Shown: in pieces, positions 1 through 7,469 of the stretch | Numbering within the stretch: position 1 is the first letter of the stretch | How the letters are laid out: the number at the start of each line of letters is the position of its first letter | Assembly: GCA_020441005.1 (NCBI GenBank) | Contig: JAGRNA010000051.1 | Coordinates: 1-35,482, forward strand | Length of the DNA stretch: 35,482 nucleotides | From: Leptospiraceae bacterium | GTDB taxonomy: Bacteria > Spirochaetota > Leptospiria > Leptospirales > Leptonemataceae | Direction of reading: 5' to 3' | Program-made: the position numbers and the translations under genes | Notes under the pieces: model-generated | The model's input: the letters and a program-made list of their open reading frames with translations, nothing else | Told to the model about the DNA's origin: nothing | Databases searched by the model: none

Positions 1-1023
1 TTTATTGTAGATAAGCAGCTCTTTATCTGGCAGTTGCCGGATTTTTTTCTACGCACCGCTTCGTTTGTCAGCTATGCTCGCAAGGATGATTTGCAAGACG
101 AATTAAAGGAATACCTGGCCCGGCCGGATCGCAAGCGGGTTGTGGTCATGTTCGGTAATTCGCGCACCACCACATTCAGTAATGAATACATCGAACAAAC
201 CCATCCCAACTCAATCCTGTTCAATTTCTCGGTGCCAGGGGGAACTGCGGACTACTATTTATACCGCCTGCAACTCTTCGCCAAAGAACACATTAAACCG
301 GATCATATTTTCCTGGCGGTATCGCCGCAAGGCCTGAATGCAACGCCTTCGATTGCAATGGACGAGGTCATGCTGGAGGGTCTCAGTCTGGGCTTTGTGG
401 CGCGTAATTTTTACAATTACCGGCCGGATCATATCACCAATTATCTGGCCAAGAAAACATTCTGGATCTATCAATACCGTCCCAAAATAGCCACGATTGC
501 CCATCGGCTAGAGAACAATCACAAGGAAGCTCGTGAATTTCGTTATTTTTTAGCCAAAGAGCAGTCCAGCCTGAAGGCCGAGCGCGGTTCCGTCAAACTG
601 GATTTCAAAATCAAGCCGCCCCAGGATCCTGATTTCCTGAAGCATTCCGCAGAAGGCACCTGGCGGGACTTTCTTTCGCCCTTTACTCCCGATCAGGGCC
701 AAATAGACTTTATGGAACGCAGCCTTGCGGAGTGCAACCAGCAACAGCTACAATGCACCATGCTCTGGACCCGGGTGGGACCAAATCTACGCCATATTCT
801 AAAAACTCGCGGCCTCAAAGCGCAGCCGGACCGAAGCGTGCACACCTGGTTTAAAGAGCTGACCAAAGCAATGGGTAGTCGGCACCATATTGAGCTGCTG
901 GATCTGAATGACGACGGGGCGATGCAGTGCGATTATTTTTTCGATTCCAGTCACATGGCTAGCTATTGTTTCCCGGAGATGACGGACAAGCTATTTGAAA
1001 AACTGGACCGCAAGCAGAACTAG
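1..1023 (+). CDS. DUF1574-like SGNH-type protein, 5' truncated
   Basis: The frame is open from the first base of the window, so the true start lies upstream. A TTG at 34 is only an internal candidate. The protein resembles DUF1574, a family I know mainly from Leptospira. Counting from the TTG codon, it has a strand followed by Gly-Asn-Ser (Ser43) and, near the C-terminus, Asp-Ser-Ser-His (Asp304, His307). This layout matches block I and block V of SGNH/DltD/AlgJ-like hydrolases, so an acyl-transfer or esterase role on an envelope glycan is an inference. Such proteins often accompany MBOAT acyltransferases, and an MBOAT gene upstream, outside the window, would fit. The stop is one base before the ATG of the next gene, which indicates co-transcription. 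No signal peptide can be judged because the N-terminus is missing. Family assignment is fairly sure; function is not. Confidence 0.8.
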   Translation, partial: FIVDKQLFIWQLPDFFLRTASFVSYARKDDLQDELKEYLARPDRKRVVVMFGNSRTTTFSNEYIEQTHPNSILFNFSVPGGTADYYLYRLQLFAKEHIKPDHIFLAVSPQGLNATPSIAMDEVMLEGLSLGFVARNFYNYRPDHITNYLAKKTFWIYQYRPKIATIAHRLENNHKEAREFRYFLAKEQSSLKAERGSVKLDFKIKPPQDPDFLKHSAEGTWRDFLSPFTPDQGQIDFMERSLAECNQQQLQCTMLWTRVGPNLRHILKTRGLKAQPDRSVHTWFKELTKAMGSRHHIELLDLNDDGAMQCDYFFDSSHMASYCFPEMTDKLFEKLDRKQN

Positions 1024-1024
1024 G

Positions 1025-2167
1025 ATGCGGCGCTTTATCTGGATCAGTCTGGCTCTGCCAATTGTGCTGCTGGTTTTATGGTGGCTTGTCCGAACCTGGA
1101 ATGATTTCACAGTATTACCAGAGAGCTGGCCACAGCCGCCGCTTGCGTTTGAAAGCCAGTCAGAGTCCCTGACGGCGGCCGACGGTTCACAGATCCCCAC
1201 GGTGCAGCTCAAGCCCTTACACCAGGTTGGACTTCCGGCTGGAACTGTAGTGCTCATCGCTGAACAGGGCCGCGACATGAACTGGCAGAGTCGGGGATTG
1301 TCCTTCGCCAGCGGACGTCGTGTTGCGGCTTTGCTCGGACAAGCGGGTTTCAGCAGTTGGCGCTACGACCAGCGCGGGACGGGATCCAACAGGGCATCGC
1401 TAAAAAGCGCCCTCGATCTGCAGTTGTTATCCAATGATCTCAAACAGACGGTACTGGCCGCCGCCCGCAACCAGGCTGCCAGCCTGGATCTGGTGGCTCA
1501 TGGCAATTTAGCCTGCGCGCTGGCCTTGCATCTGGCTGGTCAAAAGACTGGCCGGGTTGTGAAACGCCTGGTTTTAATAGAGTGCCTGCCCGAGAGCAGC
1601 TATCTGCAAATGTGGTTTAGTGACGCCCAGCTACAGATGCTGCGCCGTGCAATACCGCTGGCCGAGGTTGATCAAGCAGCGCTGGAGTGGGAGCAGCGGA
1701 TGGTCTTGCCTGGCAATACAAGCAAGGCTTTCAGAAGAGACCCATTCACGGGCAAGCCAGCGGCCGATAAGGGAAAGCAATCCGGTCCGGTTGAAGGCTT
1801 GATTGGTTTTTTGACCCAAAACCCGGATTTTTTTAAACAAGCTGCTGAGCTGGACACAGCCGCCCTGCTGCAGACCGCAGTGCGTTCCCATCAGGTCTAT
1901 TGGCTGCTGGCCGAGCATTCCATGACCTATAAACTATGGCAGCATCGCCAGTCCAAAGTGGGCCCCGGCGGATGTCGGAATCAGCCGCTATTGATTCGGG
2001 GAGCCGATCATATGCTGCGAGCTGTCCAGGCCCCGGCAGCTAGCTTGCCTGGCCGTTTCATGCTTGACGCCGCTCCGATCATGCGTCTGGCTCCGGATTT
2101 CAAAAGCAAGCTGCTGGCGATCATGGTTAGCGGCCAACCGGAAGCCATGGTACACTGCGGCCATTGA
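1025..2167 (+). CDS. membrane-anchored alpha/beta-hydrolase-like protein, nucleophile missing
   Basis: A 380-aa product starts at the ATG one base after the previous stop; an in-frame TTG at 995 would overlap that gene. Residues 5-22 form one hydrophobic anchor, so the rest probably faces the periplasm. Residues 73-190 look like the core of an alpha/beta hydrolase: a strand, then a Tyr-Asp-Gln-Arg-Gly-Thr-Gly segment (about 114-120), then the expected nucleophile elbow. The elbow reads Val-Ala-His-Gly-Asn-Leu (157-162), so Gly160 sits where the catalytic Ser of Gly-His-Ser-X-Gly should be. A late strand with Gly-Ala-Asp (about 335) resembles the acid-residue region, but no clear catalytic His is visible. 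I infer a non-catalytic or strongly diverged relative that works with the SGNH-like neighbour. Confidence 0.75.
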   Translation: MRRFIWISLALPIVLLVLWWLVRTWNDFTVLPESWPQPPLAFESQSESLTAADGSQIPTVQLKPLHQVGLPAGTVVLIAEQGRDMNWQSRGLSFASGRRVAALLGQAGFSSWRYDQRGTGSNRASLKSALDLQLLSNDLKQTVLAAARNQAASLDLVAHGNLACALALHLAGQKTGRVVKRLVLIECLPESSYLQMWFSDAQLQMLRRAIPLAEVDQAALEWEQRMVLPGNTSKAFRRDPFTGKPAADKGKQSGPVEGLIGFLTQNPDFFKQAAELDTAALLQTAVRSHQVYWLLAEHSMTYKLWQHRQSKVGPGGCRNQPLLIRGADHMLRAVQAPAASLPGRFMLDAAPIMRLAPDFKSKLLAIMVSGQPEAMVHCGH

Positions 2168-2483
2168 AAAGCTCCTGGGTAAACCTTGGCCACCAAATGG
2201 GGGTTGTTTTTTATTGAAAAATCGTCGACAGGGTATTTGGGCCCTGAATTGATTTCAGGTGTTTACAACAAGACTGCAAAACAGCATCATCCTGATGACA
2301 AATCTAACCGGTGCGGCCCGGCATGCCGGCCAACTGGAGGTTTATGCTGCCAGCGGCTGGACCAAAAAAATCGAGCATCACGGTAAGAATAGCGTTCCCG
2401 GCCGGCCGCAAACAGCTCGTAATATTTATATTGAAATCATCAGACCAGCTCCAACGGCCGGGAAATAGCCGCAAAAATCTGCC
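2168..2483. other. intergenic region before the OPT transporter
   Basis: This 316-base gap has no convincing gene; short frames in it have no family look and no ribosome-binding site. It holds a weak terminator-like element just after the hydrolase gene. A small hairpin (CCTGAA, 5-nt loop, TTCAGG) follows near 2243-2259. A loose promoter match lies at TTTACA (2262-2267), a 17-nt spacer and CATCAT (2285-2290), which could drive the transporter. Confidence 0.4.
2182..2213 (+). terminator. weak intrinsic terminator candidate
   Basis: AACCTT (2182-2187) can pair with GGGGTT (2200-2205), with two G-T wobbles, and a run of six T follows at 2207-2212. The stem is short, so this is a weak call. Its place just after the hydrolase stop is right for ending that transcript. 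Confidence 0.3.
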
Positions 2484-4331
2484 ATGCCACGTCTTGAATT
2501 CACTCTGCGAGCGGTCCTGATTGGATCCATCCTGGCCGTTGTCCTCGGGGCGGCCAATACCTGGCTAGGCCTGTATGCCGGCATGACGGTCTCGGCTTCG
2601 ATACCGGCTGCGGTTATCTCCATGGCCATACTGCGCGGACTACTACGCAGCGGTACGATTCAGGAAAACAACATTGTGCAGTCCATTGCCTCCGCTGGAG
2701 AGTCCCTGGCGGCCGGCGTGATTTTTACAGTGCCGGCCATGGTGCTGATCGGGGCCTGGCAGGATTTTGAGTTTTGGCCAACCACGTTCATCGCATTGGG
2801 TGGCGGTATCCTGGGCATCGTTTTTATGATCCCGCTGCGGCCAGTTCTGATGGAACGTATGCCGCATTTACAATACCCGGAGGGTCAGGCTTGTGCTCGC
2901 GTGTTGCAGGCCGGCGAGGGCCAGGCGGCCGGGGCGCGTCGCATCCTGGGTGCGGCCCTGATTGGATCCGGCTACAAATTCTTTGCCAGCTTTAGCGGTC
3001 TGATGAGCGCCGGACTCCAGCTCGCCATTCGACCCTTTGATAAAGTGTTGCTGGCTTTCAGCAGCGATACATCCCCGGCTTTGATTGGAGTGGGGTATAT
3101 TGTGCGCCTGCCGATCGCTTCTCTTTTATTTTTGGGCGGCGTCATTGGCTCGGGATTTTTACTACCGTTGAGCGGTTTTTTGGATATGCCAGCCGGCGAT
3201 GACCCCTACCAACTGGCCGCTGAGTTGTGGTCTGACAGAGTACGATATATGGGTGTCGGAGCCATGATTCTCGGGGGGGTCTATTCGCTGATCGAAGTCC
3301 TGGTGCGCATCATTGGGCAAAGACAAAGCTGGCTGGGCCAAAAAGCTGATTCGGACAGGCGACCAGTCGGTGCCGAAAACCCGGATCTATCAATCTGGTC
3401 CCTGTTGGGTCTGTTTGTGGCCGCAACTGCCTGCACTATGATTTTATATGAAAGCCTGATTCAGGACATCTCCCAGAGTATATTGGTGATTTTGATTCTG
3501 CTGCCGGCTTGTTTTCTGTTTGTTGCTGTGGCGGCCTATATCGTTGGTCTGGTTGGCTCTTCCAATTCACCGGTATCGGGCATGACCATCAGTGTGCTCT
3601 TGCTTGTGGCGGCCATATTACTTGGCCTGGGGATCAAGAGTGACTCGACAGCAATGGTGATACTTGGAGTGGCCGGGATTGTCTGCTGCGCGACTGCTAC
3701 AGCCGGAGATATAGCCCAGGATTTAAAAACCGGCCAATTGGTCGGTGCTACTCCACGCTGGCAGCAATGGGGCGAAGTCATCGGTGTCCTGGTAACGGCC
3801 CCCTTGTTTGCTTTTATACTCAGTGCTTTGCATGCCGGCCCGGGAATCGGAACCGGAGCACCCGGATCGCTGGCAGCCCCACAGGCCAGTCTGTTTGCCG
3901 CCCTGACTCAGGGTGTACTAGATGGCGGTCTGCCCTGGAATTATCTGCTAATCGGCGCGGCTAGCGGTCTGGTTTTACTGGCCCTGGATTTTATTCTAAA
4001 GCATAGCGGTAGTTCTGTACGGCTTTATTTGATGCCTTTTGCAGTCGGCTTGTATCTGCCCATGGCGGTGACGACGCCGATTTTTGTGGGCGGTCTGATT
4101 CGTTATCTGGGCGATCGCAAGGCTCGCAGTGCCGATGGCGGCATCTTGTTTGGTTCCGGTTTAATCGCCGGGGAAGCCTTGACCGGCATTGTGATTGCAT
4201 TATTCGCCAGTCAGGGCCCGCTATTGCTTTTTAGCAGCACTCCAGCCTGGTTACAGGGGACCATTTCCGCGCTTGTTTTTGGTTTGCTGGCGATTTTATA
4301 CTACCGCTCTACCCGCGTTGAAAACAAGTAA
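2484..4331 (+). CDS. OPT-family oligopeptide/metal-chelate transporter
   Basis: The 615-aa polytopic inner-membrane protein belongs to the OPT superfamily. The first 60 residues show the family's typical opening: a Phe-Thr-Leu-Arg-Ala segment, a helix with Gly-Ala-Ala-Asn-Thr-Trp-Leu-Gly-Leu, and then Gly-Met-Thr-Val-Ser-Ala-Ser-Ile-Pro. A Gln-Glu-Asn-Asn-Ile-Val-Gln-Ser motif follows, and Tyr-Pro-Glu-Gly-Gln-Ala-Cys is present near residue 133. Both are OPT hallmarks. Many hydrophobic segments continue to the end. Family members import oligopeptides or metal chelates by proton coupling; the substrate cannot be told here. The start is the first ATG after an in-frame stop at 2468 and fits the family N-terminus, although no clear ribosome-binding site precedes it. 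It converges on phoU downstream and has no operon partners. Confidence 0.9.
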   Translation: MPRLEFTLRAVLIGSILAVVLGAANTWLGLYAGMTVSASIPAAVISMAILRGLLRSGTIQENNIVQSIASAGESLAAGVIFTVPAMVLIGAWQDFEFWPTTFIALGGGILGIVFMIPLRPVLMERMPHLQYPEGQACARVLQAGEGQAAGARRILGAALIGSGYKFFASFSGLMSAGLQLAIRPFDKVLLAFSSDTSPALIGVGYIVRLPIASLLFLGGVIGSGFLLPLSGFLDMPAGDDPYQLAAELWSDRVRYMGVGAMILGGVYSLIEVLVRIIGQRQSWLGQKADSDRRPVGAENPDLSIWSLLGLFVAATACTMILYESLIQDISQSILVILILLPACFLFVAVAAYIVGLVGSSNSPVSGMTISVLLLVAAILLGLGIKSDSTAMVILGVAGIVCCATATAGDIAQDLKTGQLVGATPRWQQWGEVIGVLVTAPLFAFILSALHAGPGIGTGAPGSLAAPQASLFAALTQGVLDGGLPWNYLLIGAASGLVLLALDFILKHSGSSVRLYLMPFAVGLYLPMAVTTPIFVGGLIRYLGDRKARSADGGILFGSGLIAGEALTGIVIALFASQGPLLLFSSTPAWLQGTISALVFGLLAILYYRSTRVENK

Positions 4332-4365
4332 GGCCAACCTGGGTCCGCTCAGGCACCCGGTGGCC
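4332..4365. repeat. imperfect hairpin after the OPT gene
   Basis: GGCCA (4332-4336) pairs with TGGCC (4361-4365). Inside it, CC plus GGGT pairs with ACCC plus GG, with small bulges. It directly follows the OPT stop codon in a convergent gap with phoU. No T-run follows, so it is not a classical intrinsic terminator, but it could protect the mRNA 3' end. Confidence 0.35.
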
Positions 4366-4452
4366 ATTGCCCGTGCTGCACAGGCCGGCGCCATGCTCGT
4401 CAGACCGGATTGGATGCTTACGGCGCGGCCGCTCAGCCGCCCAGAAATGCAG

Positions 4453-5181
4453 CTACTTGTTCAAATACGAGGTATTGGGCTTAAAGCTCTTGGAGCGATG
4501 ACGCAGGTCGATACCGGTTGAAAGGCGCACCAGCTCCTCGGCAATATTGACAGACAGGTCGCCCATCCGTTCCAAAGACAGGATAATGCGATACATATCA
4601 GCCACCAGCAAGGCGTTTTGACTATTCATTTTGATCAATTCTTTGAACGCGTTTTGGCAATGCAAATCCAGCTCAGCGTCGACGCGTTCAATGGAACCAA
4701 AAAAGCGATTTTTTTCTTCAACCAGCGATTCTACCGCCATGCCGACGATGGTGACGACCCGGCTAAGCATCAATTGAAAGTGCCGGTTTTCAATAAAGAA
4801 GCCGGGTGGAATCTCCTGGTTCTTCCACGAATGGGCGGCATTGACTACGTTGTCGCCAATGCGCTCCAAATGACGGGTGATTCGGATCGAAGACAATGCA
4901 AAGCGTAGCGGGTCATTTTTGTACAGCAGCTCGTTCTCCTGGCCGGCCAGACCCATCGCTTGCCGGCTGGCGACGGCGTCGAGAATGGCACTCTGTGAAA
5001 TATTATCATTTTCTTTTTCTAAATGATCGATCTTGACATCCCGATGCAGGATTTCATCTGCCAGGGCATAGTTGTCCTGTTCAAAACTGTCGCTGAGGTC
5101 CAGCACCTGCTCCAGGACCAGTTCGGCCATGTTATTCAGGTTGTGCTTCAGGTATTCAAAGCGGGTCTTGAGCCGTTTCAT
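4453..5181 (-). CDS. phoU: PhoU-family phosphate signalling regulator
   Basis: The product is 242 aa from the ATG at 5181, the usual length of PhoU. A TTG 42 bases upstream would run toward the glnK terminator and is less likely. The sequence is all-helical with the family's two three-helix repeats. The conserved acidic metal-binding clusters are visible as Glu-X-X-X-Asp patterns, such as the Asp-His-Leu-Glu-Lys-Glu-Asn-Asp region in the first half. An Ile-X-Leu-Glu-Arg-Met-Gly-Asp-Leu-X-Val-Asn-Ile motif lies near the C-terminus and matches PhoU well. PhoU normally damps PhoR/PhoB signalling and modulates phosphate uptake together with PstSCAB. No pst or phoBR genes are adjacent, so it may act on a distant transporter. 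It lies downstream of glnK but is separated from it by a strong terminator. Confidence 0.93.
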   Translation of the reverse strand: MKRLKTRFEYLKHNLNNMAELVLEQVLDLSDSFEQDNYALADEILHRDVKIDHLEKENDNISQSAILDAVASRQAMGLAGQENELLYKNDPLRFALSSIRITRHLERIGDNVVNAAHSWKNQEIPPGFFIENRHFQLMLSRVVTIVGMAVESLVEEKNRFFGSIERVDAELDLHCQNAFKELIKMNSQNALLVADMYRIILSLERMGDLSVNIAEELVRLSTGIDLRHRSKSFKPNTSYLNK

Positions 5182-5226
5182 GACGTATTGTGCAATCGCA
5201 TCGGGCCTGTAACCGGCAAGCAATAA

Positions 5227-5256
5227 AAAACCCCGGTTCTAACGAACCGGGGTTTT
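5227..5256 (-). terminator. strong intrinsic terminator of amtB-glnK
   Basis: A perfect 13-bp stem (5227-5239 with 5244-5256) closes a 4-nt loop. Read on the minus strand it ends in GGGG followed by a six-T run. It sits 23 bases past the glnK stop and before the phoU ATG, so it ends the ammonium operon. Flanking A and T on both sides may allow some activity in the other direction. Confidence 0.9.
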
Positions 5257-5279
5257 GCGCGAAACAGGTTGCGGTTGGT

Positions 5280-5621
5280 TTAACCAATCGCTTCCTTGCC
5301 GCGCTCGCCAGTGCGAATGCGGATACAATCCTTCAATTCGCTCACAAAAATCTTGCCATCACCAATATTGCCAGTTTTGGCGCCACTGATAATCGCCTCG
5401 ATGGTTTTTTCCAGATAGTCATCGTTGACTGCAATTTCTATTACAGTTTTTTTCAGCAGATTGACTTCATGGATCACACCACGGTAGCCTTCGCTAAAGC
5501 CCTGTTGTTGGCCGCAGCCCAGAGCGTTAGTAACGGTCATTTTGCCCACACCAGCTTTGCCAAGCGTATCTTTTACGTCGGCCAGTTTATGAGGCTGGAT
5601 AACTGCAGTAATTAGTTTCAT
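5280..5621 (-). CDS. glnK: PII nitrogen regulatory protein (GlnK/GlnB type)
   Basis: The 113-aa product is full length and aligns without gaps to E. coli GlnB from memory. Gln39 is kept (Gln-Gln-Gln at 38-40), as are the Tyr46-Arg47-Gly48 segment of the T-loop, the Thr-Gly-X-Ile-Gly-Asp-Gly-Lys-Ile-Phe B-loop, and the C-terminal Arg-Ile-Arg-Thr-Gly-Glu. PII trimers sense ATP/ADP and 2-oxoglutarate and plug the AmtB channel. Position 51, the uridylylated Tyr in proteobacteria, is His here, and the cyanobacterial phosphosite position 49 is Val. Covalent control by these known routes therefore seems absent. It follows amtB by 19 bases with a good AGGGAGG ribosome-binding site, so the pair form an operon. 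Linkage to amtB argues for calling it GlnK. Confidence 0.95.
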   Translation of the reverse strand: MKLITAVIQPHKLADVKDTLGKAGVGKMTVTNALGCGQQQGFSEGYRGVIHEVNLLKKTVIEIAVNDDYLEKTIEAIISGAKTGNIGDGKIFVSELKDCIRIRTGERGKEAIG

Positions 5622-5640
5622 CTTACCATTACCTCCCTAA

Positions 5641-7026
5641 TTAATCTACGGTATAGAATGCGAAGCCAGAGTAGGCTTCTTCACCATGCTCACCGATGTC
5701 GAGACCTTTCAGTTCTTCATCGCGAGAAACGCGCACACCCATGATCAGTTTCAATACATAGAACAGGATGAACATTGTAACAAAGGCCCAGATGGGGATT
5801 ACGATGGAACCGGTCAGCTGCGCGACAAAGTCGTGACCACCGAAAATTGCAGTGGCAATACCGCCCCAGATTCCATTCAGGCCGTGCACTGGCCAGGCAC
5901 CCACCGGGTCGTCGATCTTGAGCATATCCAGCAGCTTCACACCGACCACAACTAAAATACCGCCGACAAGCCCGATAATTATCGCTTCGGGGTTGGTAAC
6001 AGAGTCACAGTTTGCTGTGATCGCAACCAGACCGGCCAATACACCATTCAAGGACATACTGAGTTCCGGTTTGCCAAAGAAGATCCAGGTAACGATCATG
6101 GCCGCAACTGCGCCCGCACCGGCTGCCAGAGTGGTATTTACAGCGATCAATACTGTCGCGTTCAGGTCCGCACCAGTTGCAAATGCCAGTTGAGAGCCGG
6201 GGTTAAAGCCATACCAGCCCATCCACAGGATAAAAACACCCAAGGCTGCGACTGTTAAATTATGACCTGGTAAGGCGCGTGCCTTGCCGTCCGGTCCAAA
6301 TTTACCTATGCGGGGTCCGAGTACGATTGCGCCTGCCAGACCGGCGAAACCGCCCACAGCGTGCACAACCAGCGAACCAGCGAAATCATAGAAGCCCATG
6401 GCATCCAGCCAGCCGCCGCCCCATTTCCACATACCGCTGATCGGGTAGACCAAACCAGTCAGAATGACTGTGTAAATCAGATATACACTGAATTTCATAC
6501 GGCCGGCTACAGCACCGGAAACGATGGTTGCCGCAGTCGCTGCGAATACAACCTGAAACAGGAAGTCAACCTGGGGATGCAGATTGCCGCCGGCGATCTC
6601 GGGAGCAACTTCACTGACTCCGAATCCGGCAAAGCCGAAATAGCCGCCGGCAAAGGCCTCGCCCGGATACATCAATCCGTAGCCCACTAACCAGAAGAGG
6701 ATCACCCCGAGGCTGATATCGATCAGGTTTTTGAATAGAATGTTGACCGTGTTTTTGGCTGAGTTGAGTCCAGCCTCTACCATGGCAAATCCAGCCTGCA
6801 TAAAGAAGACCAACACAGCCATGAAAAACAGCACAATATTGTCAATTGCGTAGGCATGCTGATCAATCGCTGGCACCTCCTTTTCGGTCGCCGCTGGTTC
6901 TGTTGTATTAGTAGTTGTTTCCGTGGCAGTCGGTTCAGTTGCTTCCTGAGCCATCACTGTTGAAGGAACAAGACTAAAAACAAAAAGAGTAAGCAATACG
7001 GCACTGAGCCACACTTTTGCTTTCAT
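5641..7026 (-). CDS. amtB: AmtB-type ammonium transporter
   Basis: This is a 461-aa membrane protein. Residues 1-26 form a cleavable signal peptide ending Val-Met-Ala. A Thr/Glu-rich linker (27-50) follows, and then the Amt fold with about eleven membrane helices. The two pore histidines are His222, in Asp-Phe-Ala-Gly-Ser-Leu-Val-Val-His, and His381, in Trp-Pro-Val-His-Gly. The ammonium-transporter signature with Phe-Ala-Ala-Thr-Ala-Ala-Thr-Ile-Val-Ser-Gly is at 161-171. It conducts NH3/NH4+ across the inner membrane and is gated by the PII protein encoded next. AGGAG lies nine bases before the ATG. The acidic, Thr-rich periplasmic linker is longer than in E. coli. The long upstream region holds a sigma-54-like promoter candidate, which fits nitrogen control. 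Confidence 0.96.
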   Translation of the reverse strand: MKAKVWLSAVLLTLFVFSLVPSTVMAQEATEPTATETTTNTTEPAATEKEVPAIDQHAYAIDNIVLFFMAVLVFFMQAGFAMVEAGLNSAKNTVNILFKNLIDISLGVILFWLVGYGLMYPGEAFAGGYFGFAGFGVSEVAPEIAGGNLHPQVDFLFQVVFAATAATIVSGAVAGRMKFSVYLIYTVILTGLVYPISGMWKWGGGWLDAMGFYDFAGSLVVHAVGGFAGLAGAIVLGPRIGKFGPDGKARALPGHNLTVAALGVFILWMGWYGFNPGSQLAFATGADLNATVLIAVNTTLAAGAGAVAAMIVTWIFFGKPELSMSLNGVLAGLVAITANCDSVTNPEAIIIGLVGGILVVVGVKLLDMLKIDDPVGAWPVHGLNGIWGGIATAIFGGHDFVAQLTGSIVIPIWAFVTMFILFYVLKLIMGVRVSRDEELKGLDIGEHGEEAYSGFAFYTVD

Positions 7027-7469
7027 ATAGAATTCTCCTAGATTTTAGTTTGCGGTGATCAAAATCAAGGCTCTCTGCCATCAATCTCCACCAGGTAGCA
7101 CCTTTGCCTATATTTTAGACATCAAGTGACTACGATAAACTTGGAGATACAATTGCATGATTTGTACCCATCGCCCAGGATTCTGGTAAAAGCAAAAAAA
7201 AATCCCACGGATTCTGTTAATTTTAAGCAGAACCGGTCGCTTTGGACATTTTGGTCGTTTATTGATCAGATTTAGAACGGCTCTGTATGTGTTTCTGTAA
7301 GGCTGTTGGAGTAAAAATGAGCATTTTGTCGCTGCCTGGTTTTAATGCGTCGCGTTAATGTTTAAAAAATAGGCAATATGGTGTGTGGCGCAGCGGATCT
7401 ATCTAAAAAGCTGCAATACTTGCCTTGTGCTGCTGGTATTGCAATGTGGATCGTGATTTTCATTTGACT
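7027..7469. other. long divergent intergenic region (amtB / rluA-like)
   Basis: This 443-base region between divergent genes contains no convincing coding frame. On the minus strand it has two -24/-12 type elements (7154-7169 and a weaker one at 7191-7206, whose spacer is a T-run). It also holds an imperfect hairpin around 7208-7236, with arms CGG plus TTCTG and CAGAA plus CCG. The octamer GGATTCTG occurs twice, near 7178 and 7208. No clear sigma-70 promoter was found for the plus-strand gene. Confidence 0.5.
7154..7169 (-). promoter_or_regulatory. candidate sigma-54 promoter of amtB-glnK
   Basis: On the minus strand the sequence reads GGGTACAAATCATGCAA. The invariant GG (7168-7167) and GC (7156-7155) are exactly 10 nt apart, and AC and the trailing TGCA match the consensus TGGCAC-N5-TTGCW. 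The first T and the C after GG do not match. Transcription would start near 7143, leaving a leader of roughly 115 nt. Sigma-54 control of ammonium transport genes is common, which supports the call. A second, poorer GG-N10-GC lies at 7191-7206. Confidence 0.4.

Noticed and set aside
2259-2468. 69-codon frame upstream of the OPT gene, in the same frame
   Set aside because: Ends in a stop before the transporter ATG; no similarity to OPT N-termini and no ribosome-binding site.
4195-4521. Plus-strand frame (108 codons) spanning the OPT 3' end and the phoU 3' end
   Set aside because: Overlaps both genes in other frames and looks like random GC-rich translation.
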